Shown piece by piece: positions 53,667-60,953 of a stretch of 64,000 nt of DNA. Under the pieces are notes generated by a model, which searched no databases, was not told the DNA's origin, and saw nothing but the letters and a program-made list of their open reading frames with translations. Source of the DNA: Sporomusa sphaeroides DSM 2875 (GTDB lineage: Bacteria; Bacillota; Negativicutes; Sporomusales; Sporomusaceae); NCBI RefSeq assembly GCF_001941975.2, contig NZ_CP146991.1, forward strand, positions 2,496,001-2,560,000. Reading direction: 5' to 3'. The number at the start of each line of letters is the position of its first letter. Position 1 is the first letter of the stretch. The position numbers were made by a program, and so were the translations under genes.

Positions 53667-53804
53667 GGCTTCATCATCTGCTGCATTCCAATACCAAAAG
53701 CCGAAGCAACTGCCGGCCTCAACAGAAAAGCGGGACATGAAACTATGTAAGCGAACGCGTGCTTTCCGTTGACGGTTTAAGAAGGCTTCATTCATCTGCT
53801 GCAT
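53625..53804 (-). CDS. Possible 59-residue leader ORF
   Basis: Open frame from ATG 53804 (MQQMNEAFLNRQRKARVRLH...) to a stop exactly at the T-run of the hairpin terminator. The start context is weak. The 19-base motif GCTTCATCATCTGCTGCAT recurs at 53668 and 53786. Could be a leader peptide for the SymE unit or chance. Confidence 0.3.
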   Translation of the reverse strand: MQQMNEAFLNRQRKARVRLHSFMSRFSVEAGSCFGFWYWNAADDEAKRMCRSKNLTCAF

Positions 53805-53861
53805 GAAGTCGCACAGCCCTGTTCCCTGACGGACATTTCCGTTGCGCTGCAGGCCCCCCGC

Positions 53862-53890
53862 TTGTATTCAAGCCGGCGGCATTGTATAAT
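53862..53890 (+). promoter_or_regulatory. Promoter of the structured small RNA
   Basis: TTGTAT (53862-53867), exactly 17 bases, TATAAT (53885-53890). The RNA hairpin begins 7 bases later. Confidence 0.75.
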
Positions 53891-53896
53891 AAAAAT

Positions 53897-53989
53897 GTCG
53901 TCGTGGACAGCCACTGTTACGTGTAGGTGCCGTTTTCACCTGCGCGTGCCTGGAAGTGCTCCAACACTTTCAGGTCACGGCGACTTTTT
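53897..53989 (+). ncRNA. Structured small RNA, three-way junction (unrecognised class)
   Basis: About 93 nt from just after a consensus promoter to a U5 tail. Outer stem: 5' GTCGTCGTGGAC pairs with 3' GGTCACGGCGAC (11 of 12 with G-U). Inner hairpin 1: ACGTGTAGGTG / CACCTGCGCGT, 11 pairs including G-U. Inner hairpin 2: GGAAGTG / CACTTTC, 7 pairs. The outer stem followed by TTTTTA acts as terminator. No open frame. It lies upstream of the SymE-like operon on the other strand and next to the type I toxin locus. I do not recognise the class. Confidence 0.75.
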
Positions 53990-54073
53990 AATTTCCACCT
54001 AGTACCATTATAGCGTATCTGCACCGAATTGCAAGCAAACTATACCTTGCTGGAGGGATTTTTTCCCGGATGC

Positions 54074-54102
54074 TTGCATATTCTTATGCCAATGGGTATA
54101 AT
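54074..54102 (+). promoter_or_regulatory. Promoter of the convergent (antitoxin) RNA
   Basis: TTGCAT (54074-54079), 17-base spacer, TATAAT (54097-54102). Confidence 0.7.
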
Positions 54103-54107
54103 ATAAG

Positions 54108-54230
54108 AAAAGGACTGACGTGTTACTAGCACGCCAGCCCCCACAGGCTGTCTAACCGGAAAACGGTTAGCCCGATTTGCCGTTATTTAGAAATAACCGC
54201 CATCTGGCAAGGGGCGGTTATTTCTTTTTG
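54108..54230 (+). ncRNA. Putative type I antitoxin RNA
   Basis: About 120 nt: hairpins CTGACGTG/CACGCCAG and TAACCG/CGGTTA, then the terminator AAATAACCGCC / GGCGGTTATTT and CTTTTT. Its 3' end overlaps the 3' end of the toxin mRNA (54218-54298, minus), the convergent arrangement of TxpA/RatA-type modules. CTAACCG in the RNA can also pair with CGGTTAG in the toxin leader. Confidence 0.65.
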
Positions 54231-54298
54231 GTCGTGATTAATACCATGAGTGTGGCAAATGCAATCGCAAATGTCAATGCCTCGTAGATACTCATCAT
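54218..54298 (-). CDS. Hol_Tox-like membrane toxin (type I)
   Basis: 26-residue peptide MMSIYEALTFAIAFATLMVLITTKKK (first 20 residues: MMSIYEALTFAIAFATLMVL), one membrane helix and a basic tail, matching the putative holin-like toxin family (MSxYEALxLxxxFxxLV). RBS GGGGGTGG just upstream; minus-strand -10 TATACT near 54356-54361. The stop codon lies in the stem of the shared terminator. Such peptides depolarise the membrane when not silenced by the antisense RNA. Confidence 0.75.
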   Translation of the reverse strand: MMSIYEALTFAIAFATLMVLITTKKK

Positions 54299-54300
54299 AC

Positions 54301-55305
54301 CACCCCCTTCCTGAAAAGGAAGGGGCTAACCGTCCCCCGAGCAGCCTGTACTGTCAGTATAGCATATTTTGCCAAAACTGAGAAAGAAAATTTTCCCCCG
54401 GCTATGCGTGCCGCCGCCACTGGATGAGGGCGGCTTTTTTTATTTTCCCCGCCGCGCAGTCCGCGGCTCCCTTGCTGCCGGCAGGCCCGTCGCACGGGAC
54501 GCGGCGGCGCGGGTTTGGCCGCCGTGGCCGGTGCGCTTTCGTTACTAACACCAGGGAGCAGGCCCGGCTTACGCTGGGCGGCCGCGCGCCTTTGGCGGCA
54601 GCACAGGGTAAGCCGCTTGGGGCCGCGAGTGTGGCGCGCCGGTTTCCCCCTCCCGTTTGTTCGTCGGGAGGGGGTCAGGGGGTGGGTCCGTCCCAGCGGA
54701 ACCGGGCCGTCTGCCGCCGCCGCCGTCTTGCTGCCGCTTAGCTGAGTGAAGGGCCCTGCCGCGGCCGCGTACCCCCCAATTTGTTCGGCCGCACCTTAGC
54801 GGGGTTTGGGGTAGTCCTTCCCGTTAGGGCGCCCGCAGTCCTCCTTCCCCGAATTCATGCAGGCCCACCGCTGGACGGCAACGCCATTCAGGAGGGATGG
54901 GGCCTGGGGAAGGGAGGACGGAGAGTGGACACGCTTTGGTGTCCACGGGCGGGACGGGCGCGGCCGCGGCAGGGAACGAACGGCGGTTGCCGCTTGGCCA
55001 GGCGAGTGGCGGCAGGTGGCCCGGTGGAGCGGTTTGGTTGCCGCTCGGGCTGCGTGCTTTGTTTTCCGTTCCCGGCGGCCGGCGGGACGCCCGGCTGGGT
55101 CGGCCGGCGGTTTTCCGGCCGGTCCGGCCGGAGTGTCCTGCCGGGGCCCCGCGCAGCGTGCGGGGCCAGCCGCGTGGTCCCGGCCCGCCAAGCTGGCGGT
55201 AACGGGCAAAGCACGCTCTTGCGTTTTTCTTCCCGTCCCAGCCTGCCCAGGATTTCCTTTGCGCCTGGCGAAATTATCCAGAAGAATGCAAGGAAGGTTT
55301 TCCGC
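54301..55305. other. GC-rich stretch without supportable genes
   Basis: About 1 kb of very GC-rich DNA in which long frames open by chance on both strands (no starts with ribosome sites, no domains). It contains a hairpin repeat CCCCCTCCCG / CGGGAGGGGG at 54646-54674 that recurs at 60499 and 60679, and several GGCCGG-rich palindromes. Probably untranslated or decayed. Confidence 0.55.
54644..54690 (-). repeat. Island hairpin repeat, copy A
   Basis: On the minus strand: GGACCCACCCCCTGACCCCC, then TCCCG...CGGGAGGGGG. Same plan as copies B and C. Confidence 0.7.
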
Positions 55306-56733
55306 ATGTCCGTCTTACCGCCCGTGAAAAATCGGTTGCCTTATTATTTTCTGTCTGCCGCCGGCCTGAGCGCCGTCCTGTTCTTTTTCTCCACCGGCTT
55401 TTACGACAACTGGCCGCTGACCTGGCTGGCCCCGCTGCCGGTCTGCCTGTACGCTTTAGAGGCACATGCCGGCCGGGCGGCGCTGGCTGCGCTTGCGGCC
55501 TACAGCCTTGGTGCGCTGAACGCGTGGGGCTATTTGCCGCTGCCGCTTTTCGCCGCCTCAACCATCCTGAACGCGGTCGCCTTTGCCGCGGCGGCGCTGC
55601 TGCTGCGCAGCCTGGTCCGGTCCGGGCAAGCCGCTTTCGCGCCGTTTGCCTTTGCCGCCTGCTGGACAGCGTTTGATTATGTCCGTTCCCTGGTATCCTC
55701 GTTCGGCACGTTTGCCAGCCTGGCCTATACCCAGGCGCTCAATCTGCCGGTCATTCAACTGGCTTCCCTGACCGGTATCTGGGGCATCACCTTTCTGCTC
55801 ATGCTGGTTCCCGCCTGCCTGGCGGTTGCCTGGCACTGCCGCCGGCAGGGGCGCGGGTGTCGCTCCGTCCTGCTGCCCGCCGGCGGTCTGCTGGCGGCAG
55901 CGCTGCTGTACGGGGTCTGCCGTCTCTATCTGCCGGCCGCCGGGCCGGTAGTGACCGTCGGTCTGGCCGCCGTCCCGGCCACCAGGGCCGAGCTGCGCAG
56001 CCAGGACGCCGCAACCGTGAACCGTACGCTGCAGGGCTACAGCCGCAGCGTGGACGCGCTGGCCGCCGCCGGGGCCCAGGTAGTGGTGCTGCCGGAAAAG
56101 CTGGCGTTCTTAGCGCCGGAAAACCGGGAAGCGGGGCTGGCGCTGTTCAGCCGGACAGCGGCGAGAAACCGGGTTGTCCTCGTTGCCGGCCTTAGTCTCC
56201 AGCAGGAGCGGCTGGCCAATCGCACGGTCGCCTTTGCGCCGGACGGCTCTCCGGCCGCCGCCTATGACAAGCAGCATTTGCTGCCGCCCTATGAAAGCCG
56301 CTATACGTCCGGAGACAGTCTGGCCTGGCTGGACGCCGGCGGGACCGCGGCGGGGCTGGCCATCTGCAAGGATATGGATTTTGTCCGGCCGGCCAGGGAC
56401 TACAGCCGCCAGGGGGCCGGCCTGCTGCTGGTGCCGGCGCTGGATTTTCACGATGACGGCTGGCTGCACGCCCGCATTGCCGTCCTGCGCGGCGTGGAGG
56501 GCAATATGGCCGTCGCCCGCGCCGCCCAGTGGGGCCTGCTGACGCTCAGCGACAGCCGCGGCCGCATCCTGGGCCTGACCGCCACCGATGCGGCTGCCGG
56601 CGAGGCGACTTTTCTGGGGCAGCTCCCGGCCGGCAGCGGCCGCTCGCTGTATAGCCTGACCGGCGACTGGCTGGCCTGGCTGTGTCTTGCCGCTACCGTC
56701 CTGGCCGTATGCCGGCTCCGCCGGCCCAGGTGA
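55306..56733 (+). CDS. Lnt-like apolipoprotein N-acyltransferase / nitrilase-fold membrane protein
   Basis: 475 residues. The N-terminal half has about six membrane helices (YYFLSAAGLSAVLFFFSTGF onward); the C-terminal half is a nitrilase domain with catalytic Glu in VVVLPEKLAFL, Lys in AAYDKQHLLPPYE and Cys in GLAICKDMDF, followed by one last helix. Lnt adds the third acyl chain to lipoproteins in diderm bacteria. The sequence around the cysteine (ICKDMDF instead of ICYE) is divergent, so another amide reaction is possible. Start at ATG 55306 behind AGGAAGG; the frame to 54781 is chance. Very GC-rich, unusual cargo for a mobile element. Confidence 0.85.
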   Translation: MSVLPPVKNRLPYYFLSAAGLSAVLFFFSTGFYDNWPLTWLAPLPVCLYALEAHAGRAALAALAAYSLGALNAWGYLPLPLFAASTILNAVAFAAAALLLRSLVRSGQAAFAPFAFAACWTAFDYVRSLVSSFGTFASLAYTQALNLPVIQLASLTGIWGITFLLMLVPACLAVAWHCRRQGRGCRSVLLPAGGLLAAALLYGVCRLYLPAAGPVVTVGLAAVPATRAELRSQDAATVNRTLQGYSRSVDALAAAGAQVVVLPEKLAFLAPENREAGLALFSRTAARNRVVLVAGLSLQQERLANRTVAFAPDGSPAAAYDKQHLLPPYESRYTSGDSLAWLDAGGTAAGLAICKDMDFVRPARDYSRQGAGLLLVPALDFHDDGWLHARIAVLRGVEGNMAVARAAQWGLLTLSDSRGRILGLTATDAAAGEATFLGQLPAGSGRSLYSLTGDWLAWLCLAATVLAVCRLRRPR

Positions 56734-56810
56734 GGTGGGACAAACACCTGCGGGACGTTGCCGCCAGGCTGGTGTCACAAACGGCTGCATTAAATCCGCT
56801 CAGCAAGCCA

Positions 56811-56839
56811 TTGACATCGACTTGCCGCTGTCTTAAAAT
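56811..56839 (+). promoter_or_regulatory. Promoter of the leader peptide / MATE unit
   Basis: TTGACA (56811-56816), 17-base spacer, TAAAAT (56834-56839). Confidence 0.8.
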
Positions 56840-56874
56840 GAAGAGAGCATTTCCTGTGAAAGGAGGTCAAGAGG

Positions 56875-57018
56875 ATGTACGCTGTTTTCGATTACACATT
56901 GCCTGTACAATCACCGGTTCGCGCAAGCGGTTTGGGCCAAAATTGGCTTTGTCTGCCCTTTTTTAGGCAACCGCATATCGGGAACAATTACCGGAACCGC
57001 TTGACCGCAATCAACTAA
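56875..57018 (+). CDS. 47-residue leader peptide before the MATE gene
   Basis: ATG 56875 follows a perfect ribosome site (AAAGGAGG). The peptide starts MYAVFDYTLPVQSPVRASGL and ends NRLTAIN; no signal or membrane segment. It lies between the promoter at 56811 and a terminator at 57042, all upstream of the MATE exporter. Such an ORF plus terminator layout is typical of ribosome-mediated attenuation of drug-resistance genes. A ribosomal peptide natural-product precursor is an alternative. Confidence 0.65.
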   Translation: MYAVFDYTLPVQSPVRASGLGQNWLCLPFFRQPHIGNNYRNRLTAIN

Positions 57019-57041
57019 TTCCATTTTTGAAAATACTTGCG

Positions 57042-57072
57042 AAAAAGACGCCGGTTGTTCGGCGTCTTTTTT
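57042..57072 (+). terminator. Terminator/attenuator in front of the MATE gene
   Basis: Stem AAGACGCCG / CGGCGTCTT, loop GTTGTT, then T7; ends 23 bases before the MATE start codon. Confidence 0.85.
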
Positions 57073-57094
57073 TGCTTTCACAGGAGGAAACGCT

Positions 57095-58414
57095 ATGCAA
57101 CAATTCATGAGTTACCAACAAATCGGCAAGCTAGCTTTGCCGGTTATCGCCGCCCAATCTGTTGTGTTAATCAACGGCATGATTGACCTTGCCTTCATCG
57201 CCCCTTACGGTACTGAGGCCATTGCCGCCGTATCCATAGCCAATGCTTTATGCGCTGTGCTGTTTAATTTTCTGGAAGGGTTCCGGCTGGGCACAACCGT
57301 TTTAGTTGCCGAAGCCTCGGCTGGGAACAATGCACCAAAAGCAACCGCCGCAGTAAGCAGCGGCTTATTTCTGGCGGCAATAACCGGCGGCTTGTTCGCT
57401 GCCTTCGCTCCGATCATCAGTCATTGGGTTTACCGGCTTGCCGGTAATGCGCCAATGCAGTATTACGGTACAGAGTACTTGACGGTCTGGCTATGGGCCT
57501 TGCCGTTCATATTATTTTCCTATGTGCTTACCGGACTGTTCCGGGGGCTAAAGGACACGGCAGCGCCGCTGTATGCAACCTTTGTAATCTGCCTGCTCAA
57601 TGTTTGTTTGGATTATATGCTGGTTTGCGGCGGCTTTGGCTTTCCCAGCCTGGGCGTAAAGGGAGCGGCCTGGGGAACACTGCTTGCCAGCCTTGCCGGT
57701 TTCGGCATCCTCATTCTGCTGGCAGTAAAAAAACCGTTGACCAGCCCCTATCTGGAGTGCAAGCAACCATTTTTCACGCAAGTCCCGGAATATATCGCTT
57801 TGGCCGTCGATATCGGTCTGAACACCGGCTCCACACTGCTAGCCCTGCTGATTTTTGTTTGTATCATCAAACCGTTGGGACCTGCCGCTCTGGCAGTGCA
57901 TCAGATTACCTTACAGGTTTTTAATTTAGCCTATCTGCCTGCCCTCGGCTTTCTCATCACAGCCTCGATCATTGTTCCCCAGCTATTAACCCCCCTCCAC
58001 AATCACCTGCTAGTCCCCACCGTGTGCCGGATAGGCCAAATGAGCTTTGGGGTCGTCTTGCTTACAAGCGGTTTGGTGTTTATCTTTTCCGCAACTGTCA
58101 GCAGTTTTTTCAGCCCTGCCGACAAGCAAGTGGCAGCGCAGGCGGCGCAAACAATACGGCTTGTTTGCGCCGGTCAGCTGTTTTCTGCCATTTACATGGT
58201 CCTGCGCGGAGTGCTCACCGGTTGTAAAGACACCCGGTTTATTGTTTATGAAGGCTGGGTATCAGGCTATCTTATCTTTCTGCCTTTGGCATATCTTTTG
58301 GCGATAACGTCCGGCTACGGTATATATGGAGGGTATATGGCCTTCGTGGCATGGTGCATAACCGATTGCGGCGTCCTTGCTTGCCGGTTTTTTCATCGAC
58401 AGCGTTTACTATAA
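57095..58414 (+). CDS. MATE-family multidrug / toxin exporter
   Basis: Na+- or H+-driven antiporter exporting cationic drugs or metabolites. 439 residues with 12 hydrophobic helices; the N-terminus IGKLALPVIAAQSVVLINGMIDLAFI is typical, as is LTGLFRGLKDTAAPLYA and the second-half repeat VLRGVLTGCKDTRFIV. Ribosome site CAGGAGG. Lower GC than its neighbours, suggesting a separate origin. Likely regulated by the leader peptide and terminator upstream. Confidence 0.9.
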   Translation: MQQFMSYQQIGKLALPVIAAQSVVLINGMIDLAFIAPYGTEAIAAVSIANALCAVLFNFLEGFRLGTTVLVAEASAGNNAPKATAAVSSGLFLAAITGGLFAAFAPIISHWVYRLAGNAPMQYYGTEYLTVWLWALPFILFSYVLTGLFRGLKDTAAPLYATFVICLLNVCLDYMLVCGGFGFPSLGVKGAAWGTLLASLAGFGILILLAVKKPLTSPYLECKQPFFTQVPEYIALAVDIGLNTGSTLLALLIFVCIIKPLGPAALAVHQITLQVFNLAYLPALGFLITASIIVPQLLTPLHNHLLVPTVCRIGQMSFGVVLLTSGLVFIFSATVSSFFSPADKQVAAQAAQTIRLVCAGQLFSAIYMVLRGVLTGCKDTRFIVYEGWVSGYLIFLPLAYLLAITSGYGIYGGYMAFVAWCITDCGVLACRFFHRQRLL

Positions 58415-58580
58415 AGGAATGCACTATCAGTACTTCATACGCTCAACGGGCATTGCTCCTATAGGCCGTGCCAGCTGTTAGTAGATTAAGGCAAGGATGA
58501 AACAGGCCGTACATATTGCACAGCCTGTTTGCCAGATGCCGGACCAATAAGGTTTAATGCAAACCCGTCCCGCCCAAGGC

Positions 58581-58718
58581 TCAGGCATCCGGCGTCTTAA
58601 TCGGCGGGGCGGCCACCGGCGCTTCCTGTTCGCGGATGCAGCTTTCCTCTTCCTGCTCCGCCGCCTCAATCCGTTCCGCATCTGCCGGCGGCGGGCCGTA
58701 CACGATTTTCAGCATCAT
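58581..58718 (-). CDS. 45-residue acidic protein, last gene of the YvrJ cassette
   Basis: MMLKIVYGPPPADAERIEAA followed by an acidic stretch (EQEEESC) and Pro-rich end. Its ATG overlaps the YvrJ stop (ATGA), implying translational coupling. Unknown function. Confidence 0.55.
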   Translation of the reverse strand: MMLKIVYGPPPADAERIEAAEQEEESCIREQEAPVAAPPIKTPDA

Positions 58719-58870
58719 TTTTTCGTGACCTCCATCCTCTCGACGCAACTGCACATCTGGTTGATGGCGCTGGTCAGTTCGGTCAGACGCTTTTCCAGCC
58801 TGACCAACAGATAGAAGGCCACCACCATGGGGAAACCGTAGGTCGCCGTCAGGCGGGCCATTTCTTCCAT
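58715..58870 (-). CDS. YvrJ-family small membrane protein
   Basis: 51 residues. MEEMARLTATYGFPMVVAFY begins a single membrane helix (GFPMVVAFYLLVRLE), followed by a short coiled helix. YvrJ proteins regularly stand beside DUF2922, DUF1659 and amidase genes in Firmicutes; function unknown. RBS AAAGGAGG. Confidence 0.85.
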   Translation of the reverse strand: MEEMARLTATYGFPMVVAFYLLVRLEKRLTELTSAINQMCSCVERMEVTKK

Positions 58871-58892
58871 TGGCAGGGCCTCCTTTCGCCGC

Positions 58893-59117
58893 TTAGGTTA
58901 ACTCGGTAATCGCCAACTGGCGGATCTGCGCTTCCTTGACGCTGACCAGGTCGCCGCTGGTGCTGACAAAGATATTCCTGGCAATAATGCTTTCCATCAC
59001 GGCCTGCACTTCGGCCAGCGTCAGGCCCTCTTTAGGGTCCTTGACCGCCACCGTGACCTCTTTGCCGGCCGCAGTGGTAAAAACCATTTCCAGGGTCCGG
59101 GTGTTGGTATCAGCCAT
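58893..59117 (-). CDS. DUF2922 family protein
   Basis: 74 residues, MADTNTRTLEMVFTTAAGKE...LTLAEVQAVMESIIARNIF, matching DUF2922. Cytosolic, probably oligomeric small beta protein. Same operon as YvrJ and DUF1659. Ribosome site AAAGGAGG. Confidence 0.88.
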   Translation of the reverse strand: MADTNTRTLEMVFTTAAGKEVTVAVKDPKEGLTLAEVQAVMESIIARNIFVSTSGDLVSVKEAQIRQLAITELT

Positions 59118-59156
59118 TTGTCAAACCTCCTTTCTCCATGCTGTCGGCTGCCCGCC

Positions 59157-59378
59157 TTACTGATTGACCAGATAGGCGGTGTCCACGCGCTCAATATCCG
59201 TCACCGGATAGACCTGCAGGCTCATCAGCGCCAGGCCGATGTCAAACAGGTCCTGGTCCGCGGCCGTCGACTTGGCAGGGTAATTGCGGGTCACATAGGT
59301 CGGGCTGCCGGCAGGCGTCACGCCCCTTTGCAGCTTAATGGCAATCGTGCTCTTTTGCGGAATTTTTACCAAGGCCAT
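59157..59378 (-). CDS. DUF1659 family protein
   Basis: 73 residues, MALVKIPQKSTIAIKLQRGV...VYPVTDIERVDTAYLVNQ, matching DUF1659, which usually lies next to DUF2922. Start at ATG 59378 behind AAAGGAGG; the long frame upstream is chance. Confidence 0.88.
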   Translation of the reverse strand: MALVKIPQKSTIAIKLQRGVTPAGSPTYVTRNYPAKSTAADQDLFDIGLALMSLQVYPVTDIERVDTAYLVNQ

Positions 59379-59413
59379 CCTTTTTGCCTCCTTTCCGGTG
59401 TTCGTCTCACGCA

Positions 59414-59441
59414 AAAGGCGCACCCCGGGAGGTGCGCCTTT
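59414..59441. terminator. Hairpin between cassette and amidase gene
   Basis: Perfect 11-bp stem AAAGGCGCACC / GGTGCGCCTTT. Lies in the untranslated leader of the DUF1659 operon. Confidence 0.55.
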
Positions 59442-59604
59442 GCGCCTGGAACGGATTATGACAAGCGCGGCCTGGCCGCGCGGGTCACCAGCAACTTGCC
59501 CGTTCCAGGAGCAATATTCCATTTTGTATTATTATATACTCATTATGCAATATTGTAAAGTCCTTTTGGCGCGGCTAGGCAGGACAAGTCAGCCTGGCGG
59601 CCCA

Positions 59605-60141
59605 TTAGCCGGCAAAATAATCGGTCAATGCCTCAGCCATGGCCACGGCCGCCGCCAACTGGCCGGCATAACCGCACAGCAGCCGGCGCTCGGCTTCATT
59701 GGAGATAAAGGCCACTTCCACCAGCGCCGCCGGGCAGCGGGTTTGCCGCAGCACCTGGAAATTGGCCGTCTTGACGCCGCGGTCGACCGTTCCCAGCTCG
59801 GCCACCAGCCGGGCCTGCAGCAAGGCCGCCAGCCGCCGGCCCTGTACGCTGCCCGGATAATGATACACCTCCGTGCCCTGGGCGGCCGGGTTCGCCACAC
59901 TATTGGCATGAATACTGACAAACACGTCGGCCCGGTTGGCGTTGGCCAGCGCCGCCCGAAAGCCCAGGTCGTCGGTGGCAATATCGCCCGTCCGGGTCAA
60001 CAGCGCCGCATGGCCCGCTTCCGCCAGCCGCTCGGCCAGCAGCCCGGCAATGGCCAGCGCCACGTCGCACTCCCGCACACCGCCGGCGCAGGCTCCCGGC
60101 TCCAGCGACCCGGAATGGCCGGGGTCGATGACAATTTTCAT
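59605..60141 (-). CDS. N-acetylmuramoyl-L-alanine amidase (Amidase_3)
   Basis: Zn amidase cutting the lactyl-alanine bond of peptidoglycan. 178 residues, catalytic domain only. Zn ligands: His in VIDPGHSGSLEP, Glu in GVRECDVALAI, His in VSIHANSV; catalytic Glu in VEVAFISN. No signal peptide, so export needs a holin-type pore or autolysis. Typical of phage or sporulation lysins. Start ATG 60141 behind GGGAAAGGAAA. Confidence 0.92.
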   Translation of the reverse strand: MKIVIDPGHSGSLEPGACAGGVRECDVALAIAGLLAERLAEAGHAALLTRTGDIATDDLGFRAALANANRADVFVSIHANSVANPAAQGTEVYHYPGSVQGRRLAALLQARLVAELGTVDRGVKTANFQVLRQTRCPAALVEVAFISNEAERRLLCGYAGQLAAAVAMAEALTDYFAG

Positions 60142-60213
60142 TTTCCTTTCCCACCCCTTTAGCGTATGATTTGATTGCACCCCTCTGCCGCCAGGCAGAA
60201 TAACCGGCCCCAA

Positions 60214-60674
60214 AGCCCGCTCCGCATCCCTGCGGGCGGCGCTGCAGCCGCTGGCGCGTCTTCCGCCGGCCGTCCGCGGGCTGCTCCGCTCAGTGCCGGC
60301 AAGACGGATACCGCTCTATGGCCGGCCGTCCGCTGCTTGCGGCGTTCCGCTGCGCTCCACTTTCCTCATCCGCTCCCGATCAGCCACCGCTGGCGCTTAG
60401 AGCCGTATCCTGCCGGGCGGCTATTCCGGGGCCGCCGGAGAGCAGGCCCGCCGCTCCCTGACGCTCGCCGCCGGCCTGCCGGGGCACCGGGGCAACGGCC
60501 ACCCATCCCTAACCCTTCCCTGCCAGGGAAGGGGAGGCGGCCATCCGCTAATGGCTTTTATGTCCACGCCCGCCCGTTGGGTACGCTTCGCCGGGCTACC
60601 GCTGCGCTGGACATAAACCGGACATTAGCGGACGTCCGCCGCTGCTGGCGCAGACCTTCGCCCTGGCTCAGGGT
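60214..60674. other. GC-rich non-coding stretch with inverted repeats
   Basis: No credible gene. Contains CCTTCCCTGCCAGGGAAGG (60514-60533), and GCGGCCATCCGCTAATG near 60537 with CATTAGCGGACGTCC near 60622 as a distant inverted repeat. Confidence 0.55.
60499..60536 (+). repeat. Island hairpin repeat, copy B
   Basis: CCACCCATCCCTAACCCTTC followed by CCTGCCAGGGAAGGGGA; same plan as copies A and C. Confidence 0.6.
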
Positions 60675-60926
60675 TTATGGACCCACCCCTGGCCCCTCCC
60701 GTGAACCGGGAGGGGAAGGGGCGACGCCGCCCGCCGCCACAGCCTGCCGCTGCCGGTACAGGCAGTCGTCAATATACAGCATGGCCGCCAGCAGCAGCGC
60801 ATCCTCCACGCTGACCGGCCGCGTCCCGCCGCTGCGCCGCGGCTTGACCGACAGCAGGGCGGCATATTCCGCCAGGTCCCGGTACATCCCCTCCGGCATT
60901 GTTACTGTCAACGTTATACCCGCCAT
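60675..60926 (-). CDS. 83-residue protein of unknown function
   Basis: MAGITLTVTMPEGMYRDLAE begins like a ribbon-helix-helix-type or HicB-like small DNA-binding protein; the middle LLLAAMLYIDDCLYRQRQAV is helical. The C-terminal 18 residues are encoded by the hairpin repeat at 60679-60720, so the repeat seems to have been inserted into the gene's end. Confidence 0.55.
   Translation of the reverse strand: MAGITLTVTMPEGMYRDLAEYAALLSVKPRRSGGTRPVSVEDALLLAAMLYIDDCLYRQRQAVAAGGVAPSPPGSREGPGVGP
60679..60720 (+). repeat. Island hairpin repeat, copy C
   Basis: GGACCCACCCCTGGCCCCTC then CCG...CGGGAGGGGAAGGGG; lies at the 3' end of the 83-residue ORF. Confidence 0.7.
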
Positions 60927-60953
60927 TCCCCTTCCCCTCTGCCTGCTGATTGG

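Noticed and set aside
54424..55305. Long ORFs on both strands in the GC-rich stretch
   Set aside because: Low-complexity Arg/Gly/Ala/Pro frames open in all registers, without starts or domains; chance openness of high-GC DNA.
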